NCBI GenBank assembly: GCA_015067435.1
Contig: SVMM01000005.1
Coordinates: 1 to 64,000, forward strand
Length of the DNA stretch: 64,000 nucleotides
Direction: 5' to 3'
DNA from: Oscillospiraceae bacterium
GTDB taxonomy: Bacteria > Bacillota > Clostridia > Oscillospirales > Oscillospiraceae
Position numbers and translations under genes: made by a program. Of the stretch, positions 49,371 through 58,338 are shown one piece after another. The notes under the pieces are model-generated. The model was not told where the DNA came from. It saw nothing but the letters and a program-made list of their open reading frames with translations, and made no database searches. Every line of letters starts with the position of its first letter. Position 1 is the stretch's first letter.

Positions 49371-51509
49371 CTATGAAGCGTCCCGCATGGAGATATAGTA
49401 TGTCGCTTTGCCCTCGCTGTCTCCGAGATGGAAGGCCTCCAGCCGTATCCGGACGACGGCCTCGGCGGCGCAGCGGAAGGAAAACACCTCCTGCGCCCCC
49501 TCCTGCGCGGCCTCGCGCGCTTGCTCCAGCAGCGCGAGGAAGTCCTGCCGGTTCTCCTCCGGCAGCAGCTCCAGCGGCGCGTGCAAAAAGTAACGGATGC
49601 GCTCGGCGCCGAGAAGGTCGTAGAGCCGATGGTTGTACGCCGTGATTGCCAGCTGCCCGCCGCGATCCTCCAGAATGCCCGCGGGGCCGAGAATGCTGTT
49701 GAGCATTTCGTCGCTCAGCACGTTCTGATACAGAAGATCCCGCATGTGAAGCTTTTCCTTCGCGCTGAGGAAGAAACCGCTGTTGTCGATGTTCTCCGGA
49801 CTTGCGATCAGCTTTTCGTAATCCGGCACCGGCATGGGGCGGTAGAAGAAGAACCCCTGCACATACTGGCAATCCAGCCCAGTGATGAAATCCAGCTCCT
49901 CCTGCGTTTCGACGCCCTCCACGATGATGGGCACGCCCATGGTGCGCGCCAGATTCACAACGGATTCCATGATCTGCATTCCCTTGCGGTCCTCTCCGTT
50001 CATGCGCAGGAAATGCGCGTCCAGCTTGATGATGTCCACGCTCAGGTTGCGCAGCATGTTCAGGGAGGAATAGCCGCTGCCGAAGTCGTCCATGAGCACC
50101 AGAAAGCCCTTTTCCCGCAGGCGGCGCACCGTGTCGACGACCCGGTCGTTGTCCACATAGGCGGACTCGGTGATCTCGATCTTCACGACGTCCACCGGCA
50201 GTCCGTATTTTTCGAGCAGCCGGGCGAAGTGATCCGGCACGTCAATGGTATAGATGTCGATCTGGGAGACGTTGACGGATACGGGCAGGGGCGTGTTGCC
50301 CGCGTCGATCCACCTCCGTTGCCACGTGCAGACCTCCTCCCAGACGTACTTGTCCAGATCGGGGATAAAGCCGTACCGCTCCAGCACGGGGACAAAGACG
50401 CCCGGCGAGACCATGCTCCCGTCCGCCTTGCGCCAGCGAACCAGCGATTCCGCGCCCACGACCTTGCCGCCCGCCGTTCTGCACTGCGGCTGAAGGACGA
50501 TGAACAGCTCGCGCTCCTGCAGCGCGCGCTGGAACTCGGAGAGGATGCGGTAGTCCGCGTCCGTCTTGGCGTACATCGTGGGATCGAACAGCCGAATGCG
50601 CGTGTGGTAGTTCCCCTTGGCGTGGCGCGCAGCCACCGCGGCGCGATCGTACAGGTCCTCGATGGTCCCGCCGTCCTCGACGCGGCAGACGCCGAGCGCC
50701 GGCATGAAGCCGACCGAGGTGCCGTATTCCTTGATCAGAGCGTGGATATCCGCAAAGATCTTTTCCATCTTGTCCTGCTCCCACGGTATGAACAGGGCAA
50801 AGTCGTCCTGCCCGAAGTAGCAGGCGAGCCCGCCCGTGTTCTGCTCCACCGTGCCGAGCATCGCGCCCAGCTTTGCAAGAAGCAGGTCGCCCTTTTCGCG
50901 CCCGTACCACTCGTTGAACAGCTTGAACTGCTCCAGATCGACGGCGACGACGCACCAGCCGGCGGGATGGGCGTCGAGCAGGCGCCTCCCCACGGAGAAG
51001 AAGCTGTCCTCCCGCCGCAGGCCCGTCAGCTCGCTGCGCACGGCGCGGCTGTCCCCCGTGCCCGCCTGCCCGGGCGCGAGATCCCCGCCGTCATACAGGA
51101 AGGAGTAGGCGACGTCCTCCGGCGCACCGTTGGCGGCGCAGCCGATCAGCACCTCGTTTCCCCAGCGCCAGCCGCCGGCGATGAGCTTGAAGCGGAAGCT
51201 TGCGCGCAGCACGCCGGGTGTGTCCGAAGCCTCCAGCCGCTCGTGCAGGGTGGACAGCTCGTGAAAGCGGAGGTAGGCGTCGCGGTCGCTGGGGTGGATC
51301 ATGTATTCGAGGGCATAGTAAAGGGCATCCTGATACGCCGCCTCGCCCATGGGCGCGAGATACTTTCCCTCCGTGTGCCGGATAAAGCGGATACGCGCGC
51401 GCTTGAGGTCAAGCTCCAGAAGCTCATCGAACGGCGTGAGCAGCAGCTGCGTCAACGGCGGACATTCCTGCACAACAGCCGGGTTGACGGGGAATGGCGT
51501 CAGATCCAC
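49371..51509 (-). CDS. GGDEF-EAL protein, probable cyclic-di-GMP phosphodiesterase
   Basis: 712 residues, no transmembrane segments. An N-terminal PAS-like region (about 1-150) is followed by a GGDEF domain whose motif is degenerate (GQDDF), so cyclase activity is unlikely. The EAL domain (about 310-560) keeps ESLVRW, SVNVSQIDI, KIEITESAY, DDFGSGYSSLN, KLDAHF, and VEGVETQEELDFI ending in YVQGFFFYRPMP, all expected for an active phosphodiesterase. A second PAS-like domain (about 585-712) closes the protein. The promoter lies inside the end of the PucR gene. Confidence 0.92.
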   Translation of the reverse strand: MDLTPFPVNPAVVQECPPLTQLLLTPFDELLELDLKRARIRFIRHTEGKYLAPMGEAAYQDALYYALEYMIHPSDRDAYLRFHELSTLHERLEASDTPGVLRASFRFKLIAGGWRWGNEVLIGCAANGAPEDVAYSFLYDGGDLAPGQAGTGDSRAVRSELTGLRREDSFFSVGRRLLDAHPAGWCVVAVDLEQFKLFNEWYGREKGDLLLAKLGAMLGTVEQNTGGLACYFGQDDFALFIPWEQDKMEKIFADIHALIKEYGTSVGFMPALGVCRVEDGGTIEDLYDRAAVAARHAKGNYHTRIRLFDPTMYAKTDADYRILSEFQRALQERELFIVLQPQCRTAGGKVVGAESLVRWRKADGSMVSPGVFVPVLERYGFIPDLDKYVWEEVCTWQRRWIDAGNTPLPVSVNVSQIDIYTIDVPDHFARLLEKYGLPVDVVKIEITESAYVDNDRVVDTVRRLREKGFLVLMDDFGSGYSSLNMLRNLSVDIIKLDAHFLRMNGEDRKGMQIMESVVNLARTMGVPIIVEGVETQEELDFITGLDCQYVQGFFFYRPMPVPDYEKLIASPENIDNSGFFLSAKEKLHMRDLLYQNVLSDEMLNSILGPAGILEDRGGQLAITAYNHRLYDLLGAERIRYFLHAPLELLPEENRQDFLALLEQAREAAQEGAQEVFSFRCAAEAVVRIRLEAFHLGDSEGKATYYISMRDAS

Positions 51510-51553
51510 GGGGCAGACCTCCTTTTCAATAAAAATGTCCTTAAACTTATATT

Positions 51554-51582
51554 ATCATATCAAGTTGTATGCAACCTGTCAA
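51554..51582 (-). promoter_or_regulatory. Promoter of the GGDEF-EAL gene
   Basis: Minus strand: TTGACA (51582-51577), 17-base spacer, TATGAT (51559-51554). It overlaps the last codon of the upstream PucR-type gene, so the two genes can be expressed separately. Confidence 0.85.
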
Positions 51583-53108
51583 GGCGCACCGGCGCCCTGC
51601 CGGGTGTCGTGCTGCTGCTTTTTCAAAATGGTCAGGATCATGAACGATACGCGCAGCAAAAGGCAGGTGTTCACATCGTTCAGATTGATCGCGCACAGCT
51701 CCTGGATGCGATTGATGCGGTACACCAGACTGTTTCTGTGCAAAAAGAGCTTTTCCGCCGTTTCCTTGATATTGCGGTTCTGCTCCAGATAGGTGCAGAG
51801 CGTTTCCGTAAGGTCGGTTTCGTTTTCGGAATCGTAGCGGAGCAGGGTGCGCAGCGCGCGATGCAGATAACGGCTGAGATCCTCCCGCTCCGAAACATGC
51901 AGCAGCATGTTGTACAGACCATAGTCGTCAAAGGAATAGACTGCCGCGTCGGGGGCCAGAAGCGCACCGGTCTTGCACGTCTCGTGCGCTTCGATGTACG
52001 CCGCCCTGAGCAGCTCGATGCGGTCGAACTCCCTGCTGACGCCGATCTTGACGCGGCTTCCGCCGGGGAACAGCGCCAGAATGTCCCGCGCCTTGCCCGC
52101 AAGCTCCGCGCTTCCGATGATGATGGCGTGGTTCCGGATCAGGATCACGTGGCTGCCGGAGAGCACATGATTGATGCGCTCGCGAAACTGCGCCTCATCC
52201 GCAAACGCGCGCAGCTCGCCGTAGGCCTTGCAGCACAGGACGCGGAGCTGCGCGGGAAAATCAAGATCTCGATATGCCTTCGGAAGGGTGTTGATGTCGG
52301 CGCCGATCATCAGATTGTAGAGGAACTTGTGGTATTCGTCCGTCTTGTAGAGGAGGTTGGGCGCATAGCGCATCACGGCGTGGCCGACGATGCCGCAGAG
52401 TGCCTTGAGCATCTCCGCGTGTTCGGAGCGATAGGAGTTGTAGTCCTCGATCACGATGAGATAGCCGACCCACACGTCGCGGCAGTATACGCGTCCGGCG
52501 AATTTCTGGAACGGCGACGAGGGACACGACACCTCGATCGGCATGGAGGAGGCGTTCGCCATTTTGATGGATTTGAGCGAGCGCACCGCCTGTATGAACT
52601 CGAAGTCGCAATAGCCCTGCTCGATGTTCCGCTGCCAGTAGGTGTCCTTGACCGGGACCTGAACCGAGTGGCTGAGGATGCGGAAATCCAGATCGATGAA
52701 AACGAGGGACGCGCCGAACGCCTGGGAGGCGATGTCGATCAGCGCGTCGACGTTTTTGACCCGTTCGAGGGTGGACATCATGGCGTCATAAAATCCCGTT
52801 TTCCGCGAAATGTCCAGAAGACGGCTCGCCTCGTTGAAGGCGTGGCAGAAATCGTCCTGCGCGAGGAGCGCGAGATTGGTGCGGTTGCTCCACGGCTCCA
52901 CGTCCTCGGACGATCCCGCCAGAATACACTGCGGCGGCAGGACGGAGATAAACTGAACGTTGTACCCGAAATACAGCGTATCCGGCTGAAACGACGTCTC
53001 CTTCGGGTCGATCAGCTTGACGGAATGGATCTCCCGATCCGCTTCATTTGACAGAACGGTGCAGGGGACGGAGTTGCTGAGATACGATATGATTTCGCTG
53101 AACAGCAT
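51579..53108 (-). CDS. PucR/CdaR-type transcriptional regulator
   Basis: 509 residues from ATG at 53108, after AAAGGAGG; the frame extends upstream into the promoter region without a ribosome site. The N-terminal two-thirds are a GAF/GGDEF-like sensor region (ALIDIASQAFGASLVFIDLDFRILSHS). The C-terminal HTH_30 motif is ETLCTYLEQNRNIKETAEKLFLHRNSLVYRINRI near residue 455. Such regulators usually activate adjacent catabolic genes in response to their substrate. It is transcribed away from the OYE-ADC and double-SDR genes, and the shared promoter region holds a large palindrome. Confidence 0.92.
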   Translation of the reverse strand: MLFSEIISYLSNSVPCTVLSNEADREIHSVKLIDPKETSFQPDTLYFGYNVQFISVLPPQCILAGSSEDVEPWSNRTNLALLAQDDFCHAFNEASRLLDISRKTGFYDAMMSTLERVKNVDALIDIASQAFGASLVFIDLDFRILSHSVQVPVKDTYWQRNIEQGYCDFEFIQAVRSLKSIKMANASSMPIEVSCPSSPFQKFAGRVYCRDVWVGYLIVIEDYNSYRSEHAEMLKALCGIVGHAVMRYAPNLLYKTDEYHKFLYNLMIGADINTLPKAYRDLDFPAQLRVLCCKAYGELRAFADEAQFRERINHVLSGSHVILIRNHAIIIGSAELAGKARDILALFPGGSRVKIGVSREFDRIELLRAAYIEAHETCKTGALLAPDAAVYSFDDYGLYNMLLHVSEREDLSRYLHRALRTLLRYDSENETDLTETLCTYLEQNRNIKETAEKLFLHRNSLVYRINRIQELCAINLNDVNTCLLLRVSFMILTILKKQQHDTRQGAGAP

Positions 53109-53189
53109 GATGCGGCCTCCTTTCCGGGTGATTGGTGCGGCTTTGCGCGGCGGACAAACGGCCAAAGCCGGCGCTTGGAAGCACAGACA

Positions 53190-53206
53190 AAAAAGTTCGA
53201 CTTTTT
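53190..53206 (-). promoter_or_regulatory. Short hairpin at the predicted 5' end of the PucR-type mRNA
   Basis: AAAAAGT-TCG-ACTTTTT forms a 7-bp hairpin beginning about where minus-strand transcription should start. It could stabilise the 5' end or stop transcription on either strand. Confidence 0.45.
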
Positions 53207-53212
53207 AAGCTC

Positions 53213-53241
53213 AGATTAGTATACGGCGCACAAATTGTCAA
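53213..53241 (-). promoter_or_regulatory. Promoter of the PucR-type gene
   Basis: Minus strand: TTGACA (53241-53236), 17-base spacer, TAATCT (53218-53213). Its -35 occupies the same bases as the -35 of the divergent plus-strand promoter. Confidence 0.75.
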
Positions 53242-53263
53242 TAGACATTTGTGTGTCGTATAC
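53219..53263. promoter_or_regulatory. Large palindrome, candidate PucR-type operator
   Basis: The left arm GTATACG-N3-CACAAA (53219-53234), then TTGTC, mirrors the right arm GACA-TTTGTG-N3-CGTATAC (53244-53263). The dyad spans 45 bases and contains the shared -35 region and the plus-strand -10. Assignment to the adjacent regulator is inference. Confidence 0.7.
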
Positions 53264-53264
53264 G
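53235..53264 (+). promoter_or_regulatory. Promoter of the OYE-ADC / double-SDR operon
   Basis: TTGTCA (53235-53240), 18-base spacer, TATACG (53259-53264), with the start codon 135 bases downstream. Confidence 0.7.
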
Positions 53265-53398
53265 TTGTTGGTCTCGGAGGGGTTCTGTATGATATGGGTA
53301 TAAACGGGCCGAAAGAGGCAGCATTCCGGCCCAAATCCATACGATCGTGCCGGAAAACCGTGTGCACACGGCGCAAGGGCACAATGAAAGGAGCAGAC

Positions 53399-56209
53399 AT
53401 GTACGAGAAACTCTTCCAAAAGGGAAAAATCGGCAACGTGGAGATTAAGAACCGGCTGGTGATGACCCCGATGGGGACCAACCTTGCCAATCTGGACGGC
53501 ACGCCCGGCCCCGCGATGATCCGCTACTATGAGGAGCGCGCGATGGGCGGCTGCGGGCTCATCATGCCCGAGATCTGCCGCGTCAACGAAACGACCGGCG
53601 CGGGAATGCTGCGCCAGCTTGCCGCGACGAAGGACTATCACATCGCGGGGATCGCCGAGCTGGCGAACGCCGTGCATAAGCATGGCGCCAAGATCTTCAT
53701 CCAGCTCCACCATCCGGGGCGCGAGGGTGTTTCCTCGCTGATTGGCGGACAGCCCTGCGTCTCCGCATCCGACAGAATGTGTCTGGTGTCCAAGCAGGAA
53801 ACGCGTCCGATGACGCTCGACGAGATCCATGAGCTGGTCGGTCAGTTCGGCGACGCCGCCCTGCGCTGCAAGAAGGCAGGCGTTGACGGCGTGGAGCTTC
53901 ACTGTGCCCACGGTTATCTGCTTCAGCAGTTCCTTTCCCCGTACACCAACAAGAGGACGGACGAATACGGCGGGAGCTTTGAAAACCGCCTTCGCATCGT
54001 GATCGAGGTGATCCGGGATATCCGCGAAAAATGCGGCAAGGACTTTGTGCTCGGCTGCCGTGTTTCCGTGGAAGAGTTCCTCGACAAAATCGGCGTTACG
54101 GAGGATTACATCCATCTGGAGGACGGCGTGAAGATCGTCAAGGCGCTGGAGGCGGAGGGGATCGACTTCGTCGACGTCAGCGACGGCCTTTACGAGACCG
54201 GCAGCTTTTCCGTGGAGCCGATCTCCTTCCCGCAGGGTTGGAGAAAGCCCATGATCAAGGCGGTCAAGGACGTGGTGAACATTCCGGTCATCGCCGTTTC
54301 CGCCATTCGCGAGCCGGAGTATGCGGAGAACTTCCTCAACGAGAACATCGTTGACTTCGTCGGCTTCGGCCGCCAGTGGCTTGCAGATCCCGAATGGGGC
54401 AAGAAGGTGCAGGAGGGCCGCGTGGACGAGCTGAACCGCTGCATCTCCTGCCTGCGCTGCTTCGAGTCGCTGCTCGCGCTGAATGCGCAGGGTCTTCCCT
54501 TTGAGTGCTCCGTGAACCCGCGCACCTGCAACGAGTACCGCTACGGCGAGCTGCAATTCGACAAGGGACATCACAAGGTCGTGGTTGTCGGCGGCGGCCC
54601 CGGCGGCATGTATGCGGCGGACACGCTCGCCAAGCGCGGCGTCGACGTCACGCTCATCGACCGTCAGAATGAGCTCGGCGGCACGGTGAACCTTGCGAAG
54701 AAGCCGCCGCTGAAGGAACGCATGAACTGGCTGGCGGAGTACCTCGGACAGGACATGAAGCGCAACGGCGTGGATGTCCGCCTCGGGCAGGAGGCGACGG
54801 TGGAGGATATCGCGGCGATGAAGCCCGACGCGGTCGTGCTGGCCACCGGCTCAGTCTCCGTCTTCCCCGCGTCCATCCCCGGTGTCAAGGGCGACAACGT
54901 CTACGCGGTCAACGACGTTCTCTCGGACAGGGTCGACCTCTCCGGCAAGCGCGTCGCCATGATCGGCGCGGGCCTTACCGGTCTGGAGGCAGCGGAGTAC
55001 ATCGCGTCGAAGAACAGTCCCGTGACGATCATCGATATGCTCAAGGTCGCCGCGCCCAACGCCTACCGTCTCAACGTCGTGGACGTGCAGTCCCGGCTTG
55101 CGAAGATGGGCGCGACCTATGAGCTGGGCTATGCGCTCAAGGAAATCACGGCGGACGGCGTGACGATCGAGAACGTCGACACGAAGGAAGAAAAGAAGGT
55201 CGCGGTGGACGCCGTCGTCCTGTCCCTCGGCTACAAGCCCGATCAGAGCCTGAAGGCGGGGCTTGAGGAGAAGGGCATCCGCGTCGAGGTCATCGGCTCC
55301 GCGCTTCAGGACGGTACCATCGCGCCGGCGACGCGCGGCGGCTACGAGATCGGCGCCTCGCTGTTCACCGAAAAGGAGCCCAGCTTCAAGATCTGCAAGG
55401 AACAGCTTGCGGAATTTGCCAGGGTTTCCGATATGCGCAAGCAGGAGGGCGTTTATCTTGCCTATCTGACGCATCCCAACGCCATCGCGAAGATCCTGCC
55501 CGCGCCACTGAAGCCCTTCTCCGTGCCGGTGGTGACGCTCTCGGTCTGCCACATCAAGGACCCGACCTTCGCAGACAACTACTATGAGGCGATCCTCGGC
55601 GTCTACTGCACCTACAACGGCCAGCTCGGCATGTATCCCATCAGCCTCGTGCTCGGCGGGCAGGGCGCCGAGATGGCAACGCAGCTCGGACGCGACAACT
55701 CCGCCATTCCCAAGAAGCTGGACGCCGAATTCGTCATCCGCGAGAACGACGGCAAGGTCACGGTCGGCGTCACCCGCCGCGGCACGCAGCTCGTCGACGT
55801 CACGATGGAGCTGGGCGGCTACAACCACCCGATGACGCACATGCTCTATCAGGCGCCCGCGGCCGGCAAGCAGACCCACGGCAGCGGCTATTACTTCCAC
55901 TTCGACCGCTTGCCGGACGAGAACGGGATCTGGAGGTTTGCCAACACCTGCCTGATCCGCAACGTGGTCACCTACACCTATGACGACTGGAAGCCCGGTT
56001 TTGTCAAGGGCCTGGAGCTCAAGTCCAGCATCGACGATCCGTGGGGCTGCCTGCCCGTGAGCACGGTGATCGGCGGCGCTTATGCGCACAACAACCTGCT
56101 CATCACCTCGCTTGAGAAGCTGGAGGACGTGGACGCCGAGGAGACGATGCTCAGGATCCTGCCGGCGTGGTATGACCGTACCACCTTCATGGAGGGCGGA
56201 CGCAAGTAA
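53399..56209 (+). CDS. Old-yellow-enzyme / FAD-dependent reductase fused to an acetoacetate-decarboxylase-like domain
   Basis: 936 residues. Residues about 1-345 are an OYE barrel (MTPMGTNLANLDG, FIQLHHPGREG, GVDGVELHCAHGYLLQQFLSP, DEYGGSFENR). The iron-sulfur cysteines follow at 348, 351, 354 and 370. FAD and NAD(P) folds come next (VVVVGGGPGGMYAADTLA near 395; MIGAGLTGLEAAEYIA near 520), giving the plan of 2-enoate reductase, BaiCD and dienoyl-CoA reductase, which normally end near residue 660. Here residues about 685-936 add an acetoacetate-decarboxylase fold with the paired lysines K772-K773 in NSAIPKKLD. ATG 53399 follows AAAGGAG. It probably reduces an enoate or enone and then acts on a beta-keto product; the substrate is unknown. 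Confidence 0.9.
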   Translation: MYEKLFQKGKIGNVEIKNRLVMTPMGTNLANLDGTPGPAMIRYYEERAMGGCGLIMPEICRVNETTGAGMLRQLAATKDYHIAGIAELANAVHKHGAKIFIQLHHPGREGVSSLIGGQPCVSASDRMCLVSKQETRPMTLDEIHELVGQFGDAALRCKKAGVDGVELHCAHGYLLQQFLSPYTNKRTDEYGGSFENRLRIVIEVIRDIREKCGKDFVLGCRVSVEEFLDKIGVTEDYIHLEDGVKIVKALEAEGIDFVDVSDGLYETGSFSVEPISFPQGWRKPMIKAVKDVVNIPVIAVSAIREPEYAENFLNENIVDFVGFGRQWLADPEWGKKVQEGRVDELNRCISCLRCFESLLALNAQGLPFECSVNPRTCNEYRYGELQFDKGHHKVVVVGGGPGGMYAADTLAKRGVDVTLIDRQNELGGTVNLAKKPPLKERMNWLAEYLGQDMKRNGVDVRLGQEATVEDIAAMKPDAVVLATGSVSVFPASIPGVKGDNVYAVNDVLSDRVDLSGKRVAMIGAGLTGLEAAEYIASKNSPVTIIDMLKVAAPNAYRLNVVDVQSRLAKMGATYELGYALKEITADGVTIENVDTKEEKKVAVDAVVLSLGYKPDQSLKAGLEEKGIRVEVIGSALQDGTIAPATRGGYEIGASLFTEKEPSFKICKEQLAEFARVSDMRKQEGVYLAYLTHPNAIAKILPAPLKPFSVPVVTLSVCHIKDPTFADNYYEAILGVYCTYNGQLGMYPISLVLGGQGAEMATQLGRDNSAIPKKLDAEFVIRENDGKVTVGVTRRGTQLVDVTMELGGYNHPMTHMLYQAPAAGKQTHGSGYYFHFDRLPDENGIWRFANTCLIRNVVTYTYDDWKPGFVKGLELKSSIDDPWGCLPVSTVIGGAYAHNNLLITSLEKLEDVDAEETMLRILPAWYDRTTFMEGGRK

Positions 56210-56231
56210 TCCGCGCGATGAATATAGACAT

Positions 56232-56252
56232 GGGGCCGGAGCCTCCGGCCCC
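56232..56252 (+). other. Intergenic hairpin between the two fusion genes
   Basis: GGGGCCGGA (56232-56240) pairs with TCCGGCCCC (56244-56252) around a 3-base loop, without a T tract. It may be a processing or stability stem. Confidence 0.6.
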
Positions 56253-56279
56253 ATAGAGAAAGAAAGTGAGGAGACCGTC

Positions 56280-58076
56280 ATGAAAGACTTTCAGGGAAGG
56301 GTCGCGCTGATCACCGGCGCGGCCAACGGCTTCGGCAAGGAGTACGTCAAGGAAGCCGCGAAGCGCGGGATGCGGATCGCGGCGGTCGACATCGAGGGCG
56401 AGGAGGTCAAGGCCTGCGAGACCCTCGCCAGAGAGGGCGGCGCGGAGGACATCATCTGCCTGCAGGCGGACGTCTCGCTGCTCGGTGACGTGAACCGCGT
56501 CGTGGATACCGTGCTGGAGAAGTACGGGCAGATCGACCTTCTGATCAACAATGCCGGCACGGGCGTCGGCGGCAGCATCTCCACGCTCCCGCTCCGCGAC
56601 TGGGAGTGGATGCTCTATACCAACGTTTTCTCACAGATCTATTTCATGCGGCGCGTCATTCCCGTGATGATGAAGCAGGGAACGCACTGCAACATCCTCA
56701 ACGTCTGCTCTCTGGCCGGCCTGATCACCAGCAGCGCCATGCCGGCCTACTACTCCACGAAGCACGCCGCGGTGGAGCTTTCCCGCGGCACGCAGTTTGA
56801 GCTGGAGGAGGCGCACGCGGACATCCAGGTCAGCGTTTTCTGTCCGGGCTTCGTGCAGACCGACCTCCATCACGCGCAGCGGCACCGTCCCGCGCGCTTC
56901 CAGGCCCCGGACGATCCCTACTATCAGAGCGAGGATTACAAAAAGGGCGAGGCGATGAGCGAGTACGTCGTGACGCACGGCCTCCCGATAGACGGGTTCG
57001 GCGAGCGCTGCTTCAAGGCCATTGAGGACGACCAGTTCTATGTGGTGACGCACAAGCAGTACAGCCCCGTCATCCGCAAGCAGATCGCGGACCGCGTCAA
57101 CCGCGTGAACCCCGACCTGAGCAACGTCGGGAAGCAGCGCACGCCGGTCGAGAGCAAGGGCGACGCGGGGCTCGACGGGAAGGTGGCGCTGATCACCGGC
57201 GCGGCCTACGGCTTCGGCAGGGAGTTCGTCAAGCAGGCGGCGCAGCGCGGGATGAAGATCGTCGCGGTCGACATCATGGAGGACGCGCTCCGGGAGATCG
57301 AGCCGCTTGCCAAAGAGCTCGGCGCGGCGGACGTCACCCTGATCCCGGCGGACGTCTCGCTCTACGAGGAGACGGAGAAGGTCGTGAACGCCGCGATGGA
57401 AAAGTACGGGCAGATCGACCTTCTCATCAACAACGCCGGCGTCTCCGTGCCCGGCGCGGGATTTGTGGTCCCGCTGCAGGACTGGGAGTGGATCTTCCGC
57501 ACCAACTATCTTGCGCACGTGTATTTCATGCGGCAGGTCGTCCCCATCATGCGCAAGCAGGGAACGCACTGCAACATTCTCAACGTCTGCTCCGTTGCCG
57601 GTCTTATCACCAGCACGGGCATGACGCCCTACTATACCACCAAAAGCGCGGCGGTGGCGCTGAGCGAATGCGTCGAGTATGAGATGCAGGAGCTTGGCGC
57701 GGACATCCATCTCAGCGTCTTCTGCCCGGGCTTTGTGCACACCAACTTCGACCACTTCGAGGAATACCGTCCCGCGCGCTACAGCGACCTGTCCGACCCG
57801 TATTACAAGGGCGAGATGTACGCGAAGGGCCAGCAGGCGGCGAAGTTCGTAATCCAGACGGGCTATCCCATCGACGGCTTCGGCGAGCACGTCTTCCGGG
57901 CGATCGAGAAGGATCAGTTTTACATTGTCACGCACCCGGAGTATGACAAGCACATTTTGCAGCAGGCCGAGTATGCCGTGGAGGAGCAGAATCCCGTATG
58001 CGTGAGCATCTCGGAGGCCATCAAGGACGTTGCGAACGTGCCGGGGAAGGAGAAGATCACAAAGCTGGAAAGATGA
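56280..58076 (+). CDS. Tandem fusion of two short-chain dehydrogenases
   Basis: 598 residues made of two homologous SDR domains, about 1-290 and 294-598. Each has the cofactor loop (TGAANGFGKEY; TGAAYGFGREF), an aspartate after beta-2 favouring NAD(H) (AAVDIEG; VAVDIME), the LINNAG motif and a catalytic YxxxK (YYSTK; YYTTK) with the upstream serine (VCSLAGLI; VCSVAGLI). Both copies therefore look active. GTGAGGAG precedes the ATG, 70 bases after the OYE-ADC gene, so the two are co-transcribed. Probably oxidises or reduces hydroxyl groups on the same substrate series. Confidence 0.93.
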   Translation: MKDFQGRVALITGAANGFGKEYVKEAAKRGMRIAAVDIEGEEVKACETLAREGGAEDIICLQADVSLLGDVNRVVDTVLEKYGQIDLLINNAGTGVGGSISTLPLRDWEWMLYTNVFSQIYFMRRVIPVMMKQGTHCNILNVCSLAGLITSSAMPAYYSTKHAAVELSRGTQFELEEAHADIQVSVFCPGFVQTDLHHAQRHRPARFQAPDDPYYQSEDYKKGEAMSEYVVTHGLPIDGFGERCFKAIEDDQFYVVTHKQYSPVIRKQIADRVNRVNPDLSNVGKQRTPVESKGDAGLDGKVALITGAAYGFGREFVKQAAQRGMKIVAVDIMEDALREIEPLAKELGAADVTLIPADVSLYEETEKVVNAAMEKYGQIDLLINNAGVSVPGAGFVVPLQDWEWIFRTNYLAHVYFMRQVVPIMRKQGTHCNILNVCSVAGLITSTGMTPYYTTKSAAVALSECVEYEMQELGADIHLSVFCPGFVHTNFDHFEEYRPARYSDLSDPYYKGEMYAKGQQAAKFVIQTGYPIDGFGEHVFRAIEKDQFYIVTHPEYDKHILQQAEYAVEEQNPVCVSISEAIKDVANVPGKEKITKLER

Positions 58077-58147
58077 AGCGGAAGGCCGGCATCAAAAGCC
58101 GCGCGGCTGCCATCGAGGGAAACCGGACCAAAATCACAGCGTAAAGA

Positions 58148-58190
58148 AACCGGGAGCCCCGATACGACGGTATCGGGACTCCCGGTTTCT
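58148..58190 (+). terminator. Terminator after the double-SDR gene
   Basis: ACCGGGAG and CCCGATAC pair with GTATCGGG and CTCCCGGT in a 17-bp stem with one mismatch, followed by TTTCTC. Confidence 0.85.
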
Positions 58191-58259
58191 CAGGAATGCC
58201 TGTCGGAATACATGGGCGGAGGGGCCTCGCGGCGTGCCCATACACCGGAAAAGATGCGC

Positions 58260-58288
58260 TTGACGGCGCTATATGAATTTGATAAAAT
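58260..58288 (+). promoter_or_regulatory. Promoter of the ferritin-like gene
   Basis: TTGACG (58260-58265), 17-base spacer, TAAAAT (58283-58288). Confidence 0.75.
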
Positions 58289-58338
58289 ATTCTTGCACAT
58301 AATCAAAAAGATATAGAAATCAAGCGGGAGGTATGATC

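Noticed and set aside
49428-53051. A 1207-codon plus-strand open frame opposite the GGDEF-EAL and PucR genes
   Set aside because: Antisense to two genes with clear catalytic and HTH motifs; no recognisable domain.
56232-56252. Hairpin as a terminator separating the OYE-ADC and double-SDR genes
   Set aside because: There is no T tract after it and the SDR gene has no visible promoter of its own, so co-transcription is more likely.
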